Shown here: positions 41,940-50,282 of the stretch, one piece after another
Position numbering within the stretch: position 1 is the stretch's first letter
Layout: every line of letters starts with the position of its first letter
Source of the DNA: an uncultured Clostridium sp.
GTDB taxonomy: Bacteria; Bacillota; Clostridia; Oscillospirales; Butyricicoccaceae
Reading direction: 5' to 3'
Length of the DNA stretch: 56,470 nt
NCBI GenBank assembly: GCA_947427035.1
Contig: CANEGK010000013.1
Location: forward strand, 1-56,470
Position numbers and translations under genes: made by a program
The notes under the pieces: model-generated
The model's database searches: none
Told to the model about the DNA's origin: nothing
What the model saw: only the letters and a program-made list of their open reading frames with translations

Positions 41940-44158
41940 GCGATTACAAGCTGAACAACGACGAAAAGATCAATATCGAGGCCATTCTGGACGGCCTTGA
42001 AAACTACACCCCCAAAAAGCGCCCCTGGACGTGGCGCAAGCCGGCCCCCGGGCTTCAGATGAACGGCTTCACCTTCCAGGACATGTCCGAACCGATGGAG
42101 GGCGAAACGGTGCCCCTGCCGTCAGCCAAATACTTCGGCAACATCGACCCGCAGGGCTGCTGGACCATCACCACCGAAATCGCCTCGGGCCGGTTTGAAG
42201 ACGACATCCGCCGTATGCGCATGGCCGCCCACCACGGCGCCGACCATATCATGGTCATCCGCACCGCCGGACAGAGCCACTATGACGGCCTGATTGAAGG
42301 CACGCCGCAGGGCATGGGCGGCGTGCCCATCACCCGCAAGCAGGTGCGCGCCCAGCGCCGCGCCCTCGACATGATCGAAGAAGAGGTCGGCCGCCCCATC
42401 AACTACCACTCTTACGTTTCGGGCGTCGCCGGCCCGGACATCGCCGTCATGTTCTGTGAAGAGGGCGTCGCCGGCGCGCACCAGGACCCGCAGTACAACG
42501 TCATTTACCGCAACATCAACATGATCCGCTCCTTTGTCGACGCCTGCGAATCCAAGCGCATCATGGCGCACGCCGGAATGCTGCAAATCGACGGCGCGCA
42601 CAACGCCAACGCCACCGCGCGCGAAGCGTGGAAGGTCATGCCCGAGCTGATGGTGCAGCACGCCATCAACGCCAGCTTCTCGAACGCCGTCGGCATCAAA
42701 AAAGAAAATATCGCCCTGTCGACCGTGCCGCCCACCGCGCCCCCGGCGCCCTGCCTGCACATCGACCTGCCCTATGCCGTGGCGCTGCGCGAGCTCTTCT
42801 CGGACTACAAAATGCGGGCGCAGATGAACACCAAATATATGGAAAGCTCGACGCGTGAAGCGACCGTCACGCATGTGCTCAACCTTTTGACCAGCAAGCT
42901 GACGCGCGCCGACATCCAGTCGACCATCACGCCGGACGAAGGCCGCAACGTGCCGTGGCACATGTACAACATCGAAGCGTGCGACACCGCCAAGCAGGCC
43001 ATCGCCGGCATGGACGGCCTGATGGAAATGGTCGAGCTGAAAAAAGACGGCTACCTGCGCGAAAAGGCCCGCGAGCTCAAGGAGCGCGCCGTGCTCTTTA
43101 TGGAAGAAATGCTGGATGTCGGCGGGTACTTTGCCGCCGTCGAGCAGGGCTTCTTTGTCGACAGCGGCTGCTACCCCGAGCGCAACGGCGACGGCATCGC
43201 CCGTGAAATGAGCGGCGGCGTGGGCGTCGGCACCGTCTTTAAACGCGCCGGGGACTATATGGCCCCCGTCACCGCCCACTTCGGCTACAACAATGTCGCG
43301 CAGTACGACGAAAGCGCCGTGTCCGACCCCGCCAAACTGATCGGCGGCTGCACCTTTGAGTGCCCCGAAAAGATCATCTATATCGACGAGCTGGACGAAG
43401 AGGACAACGTCAACGTCCGCCTGGAGGAAAAGCGCGAGTTCCTTGACGGCAGCAAGGTTATGCCCGAAATGGAGTGGCGTGCCGACGGCATTGTGGTGCT
43501 CACCATGTTCCTGCCGCTTGAGCGCCGCGCCGCCGAAGCGGCCGCCCTCAGCATCGCGCAGAAGCTCAATCTGGTCGAGTGCGAAGTCATTCACCGCGAG
43601 GTCATGCAGAAGGCCGAGGGCACGCGCGTCGAGGTCAGGGGCAAGGTTCCCTTTGCCATCGACGTCGACAGCCTGGTCATTCCGCCCGAGCCGGAAGTCA
43701 TGAGCGACGACGAGATCCGCGCCGAGGTCGAAGCGCACCCGCTGACCGTCGTGTGCGGCACCGTCGGCGAGGATGAGCATTCGGTCGGCCTGCGTGAAAT
43801 CATCGACATCAAGCACGGCGGCATTGAAAAATACGGCATCAAGGTGCATTATCTCGGCACCTCGGTCCCGGTGGAAAAGCTGCTGCAGGCTGCGGTGGAA
43901 ACCAACGCCGAGGTCGTCATGGCGTCGGTCATCATCAGCCACGACGACATCCACTACAAAAACATCGCCGCCATCGACAAGCTGGCGCGTGAAATGGGCA
44001 TCCGCGACAAGATCATCTTTATCGCCGGCGGCACGCAGGTCACACCCGAGCTGGCCGTCAAAGCGGGCGCCGACGCCGGCTTTGGCCGCGGCGCAAAGGG
44101 CATTCACAACGCGACCTTTATCGTGAAGGAGCGCCGCCGCCGCAGGGGCGAAAACTAG
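41936..44158 (+). CDS. oraE: D-ornithine 4,5-aminomutase, E subunit (adenosylcobalamin + PLP)
   Basis: 740 aa; ATG 41936 overlaps oraS. It converts D-ornithine to (2R,4S)-2,4-diaminopentanoate by a B12 radical mechanism. The N-terminal TIM-barrel PLP part includes FQDMSEPMEGE, TEIASGRFEDDIRRMR and HSYVSGVAGPDIAVMFCEEGVAGAHQDPQYN. A linker leads to the Rossmann B12 domain with DxHxxG as DEHSVG (Asp613, His615), then IIDIKHGGIEKYG; Lys626 lies where the PLP Schiff-base lysine of the Acetoanaerobium enzyme (Lys629) is expected. LGTSVPVEKL and IIFIAGGTQVTPELA complete the domain. A strong terminator follows, then the GlmL-like reactivase gene. Confidence 0.96.
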   Translation: MSDYKLNNDEKINIEAILDGLENYTPKKRPWTWRKPAPGLQMNGFTFQDMSEPMEGETVPLPSAKYFGNIDPQGCWTITTEIASGRFEDDIRRMRMAAHHGADHIMVIRTAGQSHYDGLIEGTPQGMGGVPITRKQVRAQRRALDMIEEEVGRPINYHSYVSGVAGPDIAVMFCEEGVAGAHQDPQYNVIYRNINMIRSFVDACESKRIMAHAGMLQIDGAHNANATAREAWKVMPELMVQHAINASFSNAVGIKKENIALSTVPPTAPPAPCLHIDLPYAVALRELFSDYKMRAQMNTKYMESSTREATVTHVLNLLTSKLTRADIQSTITPDEGRNVPWHMYNIEACDTAKQAIAGMDGLMEMVELKKDGYLREKARELKERAVLFMEEMLDVGGYFAAVEQGFFVDSGCYPERNGDGIAREMSGGVGVGTVFKRAGDYMAPVTAHFGYNNVAQYDESAVSDPAKLIGGCTFECPEKIIYIDELDEEDNVNVRLEEKREFLDGSKVMPEMEWRADGIVVLTMFLPLERRAAEAAALSIAQKLNLVECEVIHREVMQKAEGTRVEVRGKVPFAIDVDSLVIPPEPEVMSDDEIRAEVEAHPLTVVCGTVGEDEHSVGLREIIDIKHGGIEKYGIKVHYLGTSVPVEKLLQAAVETNAEVVMASVIISHDDIHYKNIAAIDKLAREMGIRDKIIFIAGGTQVTPELAVKAGADAGFGRGAKGIHNATFIVKERRRRRGEN

Positions 44159-44187
44159 GCGCCGGCACAGCAGTATCAGTATGCAAG

Positions 44188-44221
44188 CCGCCCGGCGGGC
44201 CGCCGTGCCCGCCGGGCGTTT
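44188..44221 (+). terminator. terminator after oraE
   Basis: GCCCGGCGGGC-cgccgt-GCCCGCCGGGC followed by GTTTG. Confidence 0.75.
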
Positions 44222-44272
44222 GATCAGGACAGGACTTTCGCCGCGCCGGCGAAGCATTGGGGGAGTGAGCAA

Positions 44273-45625
44273 ATGAAAATAGACCTGCTGGTGGCCGAAA
44301 TCGGCTCAACCACGACGGTAGTCAATGCGTTTGATTTGGAAAAGCCCCTGTTTCTGGGGCAGGGGCAGGCGCCCACCAGCGTGCTGGAGGGCGACGTGCG
44401 CATCGGATTGAGGCAGGCGACCGACAGTTTGGCGGCAGCGCTCGGCACGGATCGGGTGGAATACGGCGAGATGTTTGCCACCTCGTCGGCGGCCGGCGGC
44501 CTGCGCATGACGGTACACGGCCTGATTTACGACATGACGGTCAAGGCGGCGCGCGAAGCGGCGCTGGGCGCCGGCGGCATTATTAAAATGACGACGGCCG
44601 GCCGGCTGCGCCGCAGCGATCTGGAAAAAATCCGTGAGCAGAAGCCCAACCTCATCCTCATCGCGGGCGGCACCGATTACGGCGAGCGCGATACCGCCGT
44701 CTATAACGCCGAGCTGATAGCGGCCGCCGGGCTGAAGGCCCCGGTCATTTACGCCGGCAATGTCGAGAACCAGCGCGAAATGGAACTGATTTTCGGCGAA
44801 ACCGGCCAGAAAATCTATGTGACGGAAAATGTGTACCCCAAGCTCGACGAGCTCAACATCGAGCCGACGCGCCGCATTATCCACCGGGTGTTTGAAGAGC
44901 ACATCACTTCGGCCCCCGGGATGGAGCATGTGCGCGACATGGTCAGCGGCAGCATCATTCCCACGCCGGGCGCCGTCATGGAATGCGCCATGCTGCTGTA
45001 CGAGGACATCGGCGACGTCGTCGTCTTTGACGTCGGCGGCGCGACGACCGACGTGCATTCCATCACCGCCGGGAGCGAGGAGATCGCCAGCATACTGACA
45101 GCGCCCGAACCGTTCGCCAAGCGGACCGTCGAGGGCGACCTCGGCTGCTTTGTCAACGCACGCAACGTCGTCGATATGGTGGGGGCCGAAAAACTCGGAC
45201 AGGAGCTGTCGCTTGACGTCGACGCCGTTTTGCAGGGCTACCGCGCCATTCCCAAAACGCCCGACGAGTTTAAGCTGGTCACCCGCATCGCGGGCGTGGC
45301 GGCCGAGACGGCGCTTGTGCGCCACAGCGGCCACCTGCGGTACATGTACACCCCGCACGGCCGCAAAACCTATGCCGAGGGCAAGGATTTGACCAAAATC
45401 AAAACGCTGGTGGCCACCGGCGGCGCGCTGACCCGCCTGCCCGCGCGGCAGGCGCTGATGGAAGGGCTGCGCGACATCAACCGCTCGGGCAACATGCTCT
45501 ATCCCAAGCCGGAGCGGGCCGATATTCGCTATGACGAGCATTACATCATGGCGTCGCTCGGCGTGATGAGCAAAAAATACCCGCGCGAAGCGACAAAGCT
45601 TTTGCGCGCAAGCCTGGGTCTGTAG
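44273..45625 (+). CDS. GlmL/MutL-like ASKHA ATPase, probable reactivase for the B12 aminomutase
   Basis: 450 aa from ATG 44273 (GGGGGAGTGAG upstream). Actin-like ATPase signs: VAEIGSTTTVVNAFDL (phosphate 1), LILIAGGTDYGERDTAVYNAEL, VVVFDVGGATTDVHSIT (phosphate 2) and KTLVATGGALTRLPAR (adenosine site). It matches the MutL/GlmL accessory protein of glutamate mutase. No glutamate mutase genes are present, but OraSE also suffers inactivation of bound cobalamin, so this protein is most likely its ATP-dependent chaperone that swaps damaged for fresh coenzyme. It lies 114 nt past oraE, separated by a terminator, so it is probably expressed at a lower level by read-through. Confidence 0.9.
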   Translation: MKIDLLVAEIGSTTTVVNAFDLEKPLFLGQGQAPTSVLEGDVRIGLRQATDSLAAALGTDRVEYGEMFATSSAAGGLRMTVHGLIYDMTVKAAREAALGAGGIIKMTTAGRLRRSDLEKIREQKPNLILIAGGTDYGERDTAVYNAELIAAAGLKAPVIYAGNVENQREMELIFGETGQKIYVTENVYPKLDELNIEPTRRIIHRVFEEHITSAPGMEHVRDMVSGSIIPTPGAVMECAMLLYEDIGDVVVFDVGGATTDVHSITAGSEEIASILTAPEPFAKRTVEGDLGCFVNARNVVDMVGAEKLGQELSLDVDAVLQGYRAIPKTPDEFKLVTRIAGVAAETALVRHSGHLRYMYTPHGRKTYAEGKDLTKIKTLVATGGALTRLPARQALMEGLRDINRSGNMLYPKPERADIRYDEHYIMASLGVMSKKYPREATKLLRASLGL

Positions 45626-45690
45626 AGTAAAATGCACAAAAAGTTCTTGATACGTTCACACTTTGGTCAAAAGCTGCCGGTATAATAAAA

Positions 45691-45857
45691 CCATCCTCTT
45701 GGTTAAGCCCCTGGTATAGAGGGCATATAGTAAGGATGGGTTCGGTGCCGGCAGCAGCCGGCGCAGCTGGGCCGGTATGTGGCCGCTCATCGAATGCCGC
45801 AAGCGCTTATAACAAGCCAAATGAAAAAGGGCCGCCCGACTTCAGGGCGGCTTTTTC
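45691..45857 (+). ncRNA. candidate structured non-coding RNA with own promoter and terminator
   Basis: TATAAT (45681-45686; poor -35) starts a ~165-nt transcript with no ORF. Closing stem CCATCCT (45691-45697)/AGGATGG (45733-45739) contains a CTT-ggtt-AAG hairpin. A second stem TTCGGTG (45741-45747)/CATCGAA (45788-45794) encloses GCCGGC-agca-GCCGGC and GGCC-ggtatgt-GGCC hairpins. It ends at GCCGCCC-gacttca-GGGCGGC plus TTTTT (45830-45856). Compact multi-stem layout and isolation between genes suggest a trans-acting or housekeeping RNA; the clostridial raiA-type RNA is one candidate I cannot verify by eye. Confidence 0.6.
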
Positions 45858-45946
45858 TGTGAAAAATGCAAAAAATGTCCATATATGCGGTTTTGTTTGC
45901 CCGGCGAATGGGGAAACAAAACAGAAGTTTTTTTCGTCTAAAAAAA

Positions 45947-45989
45947 TTGACAGAGCGTTTACAAATTGAGCGCGGGAAAAGCTTATAAT
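45947..45989 (+). promoter_or_regulatory. probable promoter of the second NAGPA gene
   Basis: TATAAT at 45984-45989 with TTTACA at 45958-45963 (20-nt spacer, long); a consensus TTGACA at 45947-45952 is too distant to pair with it. 45858-45946 shows nothing else. Confidence 0.4.
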
Positions 45990-46026
45990 AAAAGCCCATG
46001 AATCATGAGACAAGGAGGGAGCGCCC

Positions 46027-47628
46027 ATGGATCGATCCCCGGATCAAAGACCGGACGGCCGCCGGCCGACGCGGCGTGATTTTTCTGCGCCGCCGGTAGA
46101 GCGCCCCGAGGCAGTCGACGAGTTTATTTACGAAGTATATCAGGCCGCGCTGGAAAAAGAGCGGACGCAACAGCCGTCCGCATACGGGCAGACGCCGCCG
46201 GGCGCGGCTTACCGCCAGCAGTCTGTATATGGCAGACAGGCGCGGCCCGGCGAGCCGACTCAATCCGGCGGGCCGCAGCAGCGCGGCGGGCAGGGGCCGC
46301 GGCCCGATACCGCCCGCCGTCAGCCGGCGCGCCCCCCGGAATCAGAGCCCGCGCCGCGCCGCGGCGGTTCGCATCTGGCGGGGAAACCGCCAAAGCAGAC
46401 AGCGGCAAAGCCGGCTGCGGCCCCTCAAAAGCCGGACGGCGCGGCAAAGCCGAAGAAGAGAAAAAGCCGCGGGCATCGTCTGCGCGTTGCCGCCATGACG
46501 GCGCTGCTGCTGGCCGGGCTTTACTGCATTGCCGTCTTTTCCAACATCCCCTTTATTAAAAAATGGCGCGAAATTTATATTGAAACGGCCATGGGCACCA
46601 TGACGCACCAGTGGCTGGCAACCGCCTTTATCCCCGGCTTTGTCATCGACGAGGTAATGGAGGCGCGCAGCGGGCTGGAGGACGATCAGAGCGGCTATGA
46701 GACCAACTGGTCGGTCGGTTCGCTGTCGGGCGCCGATCACTCGCTCAAATGGAGCAAATTAAAGAAGTCTTTTTTCAAGCAGTACCCGGAAATCGACGAG
46801 GACAGCTTTAACGAATATCTCGGCGAGCACGGCGACGAGTGCCTGGTAGGCGGTTATCTGCTGATCGACAAGGCAGGGCTGGACGACGGCGGCACCAGCA
46901 TCCGGACAATCCACGGCGACGAGGTTCTGGCCATCGACACGGTAAACGGCATCACCATTGTCAAGGTGACGGGCAGCGAGTACGTCGGGCGGCTGGCCAT
47001 CATCAAAAACCCGGCGCAGGTCGGGCTGGCGCTTTCCAAAAACTTCGGCAAATCGGGCAGCATTATCGCCGACATCGCCGAATCGAGCGGCGCTGTACTG
47101 GCCACCAACGCCAGCGGGTTTTATGATCCGGGCGGCCACGGCAACGGCGGCACGCCGCACGGCCTGGTCATCAAAGACGGCGAGCTTTTGTGGGACTGGG
47201 TCGGCCAGGGCGGCGACAAGGCCATCGGGTTTGACAGAAAAAACCAGCTCAACATCGAAAATTATCAGAAGGACAACGACTTCCGCGACGCAGTCGAGTT
47301 CAAGCCGGTGCTGGTGCTCGACGGCGAAAAGGTCATTTCGGGTTCGGCCGGCTGGGGAATGCAGCCGCGCTCGGCCATCGGCCAGACGGCCGACGGACAG
47401 GTGCTGCTGCTCATTGTCGACGGCCGCCAGCCGGGGTATTCCATCGGCTGCACCATGGGCGATCTGGCCGACATCATGGAGCGTTACGGCGCGCAGCAGG
47501 CCTGCAACCTCGACGGCGGGTCGTCGAGCATCATGTATTACAACGGCCGGAAAATCACAAAGCCATCGGCGGCCGACAAGACCAACGGACGTCTGCTGCC
47601 CAATGCATTTGTCGTCAGCCCACGCTGA
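46027..47628 (+). CDS. membrane-anchored phosphodiester glycosidase (NAGPA domain) protein
   Basis: 533 aa; ATG 46027 with AAGGAGGGAG upstream. Residues 1-~150 are cytosolic, Pro/Gln/Arg/Gly-rich and disordered, ending in a basic cluster (KKRKSRGHRLR). One membrane helix (~154-174, VAAMTALLLAGLYCIAVF) makes it a type II protein. Outside, the NAGPA domain (~290-533) carries VLATNASGFYDPGGHGNGG, HGLVIKDGELLWDW, PRSAIGQTADGQVLLLIVDGRQPGYSIG and the signature CNLDGGSSSIMYYNGRKI. It likely acts on phosphodiester-linked sugars of wall or capsule polymers. It is the second NAGPA protein in the window but membrane- rather than S-layer-anchored. Confidence 0.88.
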   Translation: MDRSPDQRPDGRRPTRRDFSAPPVERPEAVDEFIYEVYQAALEKERTQQPSAYGQTPPGAAYRQQSVYGRQARPGEPTQSGGPQQRGGQGPRPDTARRQPARPPESEPAPRRGGSHLAGKPPKQTAAKPAAAPQKPDGAAKPKKRKSRGHRLRVAAMTALLLAGLYCIAVFSNIPFIKKWREIYIETAMGTMTHQWLATAFIPGFVIDEVMEARSGLEDDQSGYETNWSVGSLSGADHSLKWSKLKKSFFKQYPEIDEDSFNEYLGEHGDECLVGGYLLIDKAGLDDGGTSIRTIHGDEVLAIDTVNGITIVKVTGSEYVGRLAIIKNPAQVGLALSKNFGKSGSIIADIAESSGAVLATNASGFYDPGGHGNGGTPHGLVIKDGELLWDWVGQGGDKAIGFDRKNQLNIENYQKDNDFRDAVEFKPVLVLDGEKVISGSAGWGMQPRSAIGQTADGQVLLLIVDGRQPGYSIGCTMGDLADIMERYGAQQACNLDGGSSSIMYYNGRKITKPSAADKTNGRLLPNAFVVSPR

Positions 47629-47662
47629 AAAGAAGGCGCTTTTGAAAAGCGCCTTCTTTTCT
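47629..47662 (+). terminator. terminator after the second NAGPA gene
   Basis: AAAGAAGGCGCTTTT-ga-AAAAGCGCCTTCTTTT near-perfect stem with T-run. Confidence 0.85.
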
Positions 47663-47663
47663 C

Positions 47664-47692
47664 TTGCGCGCCGCCCGAAACTCTGGTACAAT
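47664..47692 (+). promoter_or_regulatory. promoter of the MFS transporter gene
   Basis: TTGCGC (47664-47669), 17-nt spacer, TACAAT (47687-47692). Confidence 0.55.
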
Positions 47693-47726
47693 ATACAGGG
47701 AGTTTTTCGGGAGGGGAGAGAATACA

Positions 47727-48941
47727 ATGTCCATGAAACTGAAACGCGAATCCTATGGCATCATCATGACGCTCGGGCACCTGTGCTGCGACATCAACGG
47801 CGGCGCGCTGCCCGCCATTTTGCCCTTTCTCATGGTGCAGAAGGGCATCAGCTATTCGGCGGCGGCCGGCCTGACCTTTGCGCTGAGCAGCATCGGTTCG
47901 GTCATTCAGCCCATTTTCGGCAATATGGCCGACAAGCATTCCAGGCCGTGGATGATGAGTCTGGGCATTTTTATGGCCGGATGCGGCGTGTCGCTGCTCG
48001 GCTTTTTAAACAGCTACTGGGCCATGTTTGTTGCCGTCACGCTGACCGGCGTCGGCTCGGCGCTTTTTCACCCCGACGGCGGCCGCATGGCCAATTATGT
48101 CGCCGGCGAGCGGAAGGGCCGCGGCATCAGCAACTTTTCGGTGGGCGGCAATCTGGGCGGCGCGATAGGCCCCATGCTGGTCGTCTTCGGCATCAGCAGC
48201 TTCGGAATGCGCGGCACGGCCATTCTCGCCATTCCGTCCTTTTTGATGGCCGGTTTTCTGCTGCTGCAAAATCGCGACCTCTCCAATTTCGCACAGGAGG
48301 GCAGCCGCGCCACAGCAGCCGCGATGGCGGCCGGGCAGAAGGACGACTGGAAATCCTTCTTCAAGCTGACCGGCGTCGTCTTTCTGCGCTCGACCATCTC
48401 CATCGGCATCACGACCTTTATCCCGCTCTTCTGGCTCAACATTCTGATGCAGTCTGAAAGCGTTTCCGGCTCGACGACGACCATCATCGCCATCGCCGCG
48501 TCCATCGCGACGCTGATAGGCGGCCGGCTGGCCGACCGCTTCGGCTTCAACCGCGTCATCCGCACGGGGCTGGTGCTCGTCGTTCCCTGCCTTGCCATTG
48601 TCACACTGTCGCGCTCGGTCGCGTTTTCCACCTTTATGCTGGTACCCATGGCCATGGTGCTCAACCTGGCCTTCAGCCCGTCGGTGGCGCTGGGGCAAAA
48701 GCTGGTGCCCAACCATATCGGCCTGGCGTCGGGCATTACCATGGGGCTTGCGTCCAGCTTCGGCGGCGTCGTTTCGCCGCTGCTCGGCAAGCTGGGCGAC
48801 AGCCGGGGGCTCCCTACCGTTTTATGGGTTCTGGTGGGCACGGCCGTGCTGGCCTGCATCGGCTCTTTCTTTGTGCCCGACGCGCCGCCCGCCGTACAGC
48901 CCGCAGCGCAGGAAGGGGAGCAGCCCAGAGCGGCGTCCTGA
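47727..48941 (+). CDS. Fsr-like MFS transporter
   Basis: 404 aa from ATG 47727 (GGGAGGGGAGAG upstream). Twelve-helix MFS protein of the fosmidomycin-resistance (Fsr) type: YGIIMTLGHLCCDINGGALPAILPFL in helix 1 (Asp-Gly/Ala-Leu pattern), GNMADKHSRPWMMSLG (A-motif loop), GVGSALFHPDGGRMANYVAGERKGRGISNFSVGGNLGGAIGP (landmark GSALFHPDGGRMA is characteristic of Fsr), and GGRLADRFGFNRVIRTG at the second-half loop. The family are drug or metabolite:proton antiporters. No neighbour suggests the substrate. Confidence 0.88.
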   Translation: MSMKLKRESYGIIMTLGHLCCDINGGALPAILPFLMVQKGISYSAAAGLTFALSSIGSVIQPIFGNMADKHSRPWMMSLGIFMAGCGVSLLGFLNSYWAMFVAVTLTGVGSALFHPDGGRMANYVAGERKGRGISNFSVGGNLGGAIGPMLVVFGISSFGMRGTAILAIPSFLMAGFLLLQNRDLSNFAQEGSRATAAAMAAGQKDDWKSFFKLTGVVFLRSTISIGITTFIPLFWLNILMQSESVSGSTTTIIAIAASIATLIGGRLADRFGFNRVIRTGLVLVVPCLAIVTLSRSVAFSTFMLVPMAMVLNLAFSPSVALGQKLVPNHIGLASGITMGLASSFGGVVSPLLGKLGDSRGLPTVLWVLVGTAVLACIGSFFVPDAPPAVQPAAQEGEQPRAAS

Positions 48942-48960
48942 ACAAAATCACATGCTTTAC

Positions 48961-48993
48961 ACCCTGCCCAGCTTCTGGGCGGGGTTTTATTTA
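48961..48993 (+). terminator. terminator after the MFS gene
   Basis: CCCtGCCCAG-ctt-CTGGGCgGGG stem followed by TTTTATTT. Confidence 0.8.
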
Positions 48994-49160
48994 AGTTAGG
49001 CGATGGGAATTGTGCAAAAATACTAAAAACAGGAAGAGAAAACCAGTGTTATTGTGGATAGATTTTTCGATAAATCATCATTATAATTAAAAAAATAAAA
49101 CTTAGGGTTAAGTAACAGAACATCGCAGAAGGGTGTTTGACAGGGAAGGGGAGCGGCTTT

Positions 49161-50234
49161 GTGAAAGGGCGCACATTCTCTAATCGAATCCAGGTTTCTC
49201 CCGAATGCTGCGTGGTGTGGGGGCTTTTGCTTGTGCTCGCGCTGGAATGCCTGCGCCTGCAAGTGGGAACCGATCTTTCCAATGCGTTCAATGTGCTGGC
49301 GGTGCCCGAAGGGGCGGTAAAATACAGCCGTCTATTTTTCTGGAGCAACCTGACCTTGCAGCACGCGGCTGTTTCGGGCATTCCGGTGCTATTTGTCTTG
49401 GCTTATTCCGGCGGAAAGGTGCGGCTGCGCTTTATTTTTTTATTGACAGTCTTTTATGTTCTGGTCATTCTGTCGTTCGGCCGGCCGCTGTGGTACGGGC
49501 TCCGCTGGATGAAAAGCGGCGAGCCCTTTTTTCATACAGTCAAAGAGCAGACGGCGCTGCTGCTGGACTACGCGCAGCGTGCCTTTCGCTCCCCGCTCGT
49601 ATATGTCGAGGCCGTTTTGAACTTGGCCGCCGGACTGGTCATCGCCCGGCTGGCGCGGCGGAAAAACCGGAAATTTGCGGCAGGCCGGCGGAGGGCTTTG
49701 CTTGTACTGGCAGCGGTGCTCGCCGTGCTGGCAGTGGTCACTGTGCTCAGCCTGAAAGGGTTTTTCCACGGTTTTATGACGCGCGCCGATGCGGCGATTG
49801 AAAGCTGGGGCCTGGGGATAAAGGAACAGGAAGTATGGCTGGGCATGGTGCAGTATCTGACATTTGGCGGCAGCCTTTTGAGCTGGCTGCGCATCGGCGT
49901 CCGCCTGCCGGTTCTGATTTTCGGCTGGATCGTCGGCATTTTGGCCATTTACTACTGCGTCGGCCGAATTGGCGGAAAGCGAATTTTGCAGGTATCTGGC
50001 GCAGCCGTTCTGGCGGTGGCATTGCCGCTATGCCTGACGCCTGCCGCCGAGGGATTTGTGCAAACGTATTACGAAAATTTGTGGCAATGGGTCCTGATTC
50101 CGCCCAGAAGCCACTGGTTCTATCACACGCCGCCCGCCGTCATGTACACATTGCAGCTGGCGGTGCTGGCCGCTTTGCTGCTGGGCGCGGCGCGCCTGTT
50201 CCGCTATTTGGGCGGCGATGCATCTGAAAACTAA
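49161..50234 (+). CDS. polytopic membrane protein of unknown function
   Basis: 357 aa from GTG 49161 (AAGGGGAG, 49146-49153, 7 nt upstream); an in-frame TTG 49137 lacks an RBS. About eight to ten hydrophobic helices (VVWGLLLVLALECLRL, AVSGIPVLFVLAYSG, FIFLLTVFYVLVILSF, LLVLAAVLAVLAVVTVL, LPVLIFGWIVGILAIYY, LQLAVLAALLLGAARL), with a basic cytosolic loop ARLARRKNRKFAAGRRRA in the middle and aromatic-rich external loops. I do not recognise a family. An AT-rich stretch with TATAAT (49082-49087) upstream is the likely promoter, and a shared bidirectional terminator follows. Confidence 0.75.
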   Translation: MKGRTFSNRIQVSPECCVVWGLLLVLALECLRLQVGTDLSNAFNVLAVPEGAVKYSRLFFWSNLTLQHAAVSGIPVLFVLAYSGGKVRLRFIFLLTVFYVLVILSFGRPLWYGLRWMKSGEPFFHTVKEQTALLLDYAQRAFRSPLVYVEAVLNLAAGLVIARLARRKNRKFAAGRRRALLVLAAVLAVLAVVTVLSLKGFFHGFMTRADAAIESWGLGIKEQEVWLGMVQYLTFGGSLLSWLRIGVRLPVLIFGWIVGILAIYYCVGRIGGKRILQVSGAAVLAVALPLCLTPAAEGFVQTYYENLWQWVLIPPRSHWFYHTPPAVMYTLQLAVLAALLLGAARLFRYLGGDASEN

Positions 50235-50273
50235 AAAAGCCCCTGCTTTCCGTGAAAAGCAGGGGCTTTTTTG
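50231..50273. terminator. bidirectional terminator between convergent genes
   Basis: AAAAAGCCCCTGCTTT ... AAAGCAGGGGCTTTTTT: A-run, 11-bp stem, T-run; serves the membrane protein (plus) and the glutamate-synthase-like gene (minus). Confidence 0.9.
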
Positions 50274-50282
50274 CATACAGGC

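Noticed and set aside
42122-44272. Very long minus-strand open frame (716 codons) opposite oraE
   Set aside because: It mirrors oraE in a GC-rich region where antisense frames stay open by codon bias; the product is low-complexity (Asp/Val/Gly/Ala/His repeats) with no RBS logic or recognisable domain. The same holds for the long antisense frames opposite ftsK (21405-23228), ygiQ (24138-25811) and the SLH-NAGPA gene (12917-14512).
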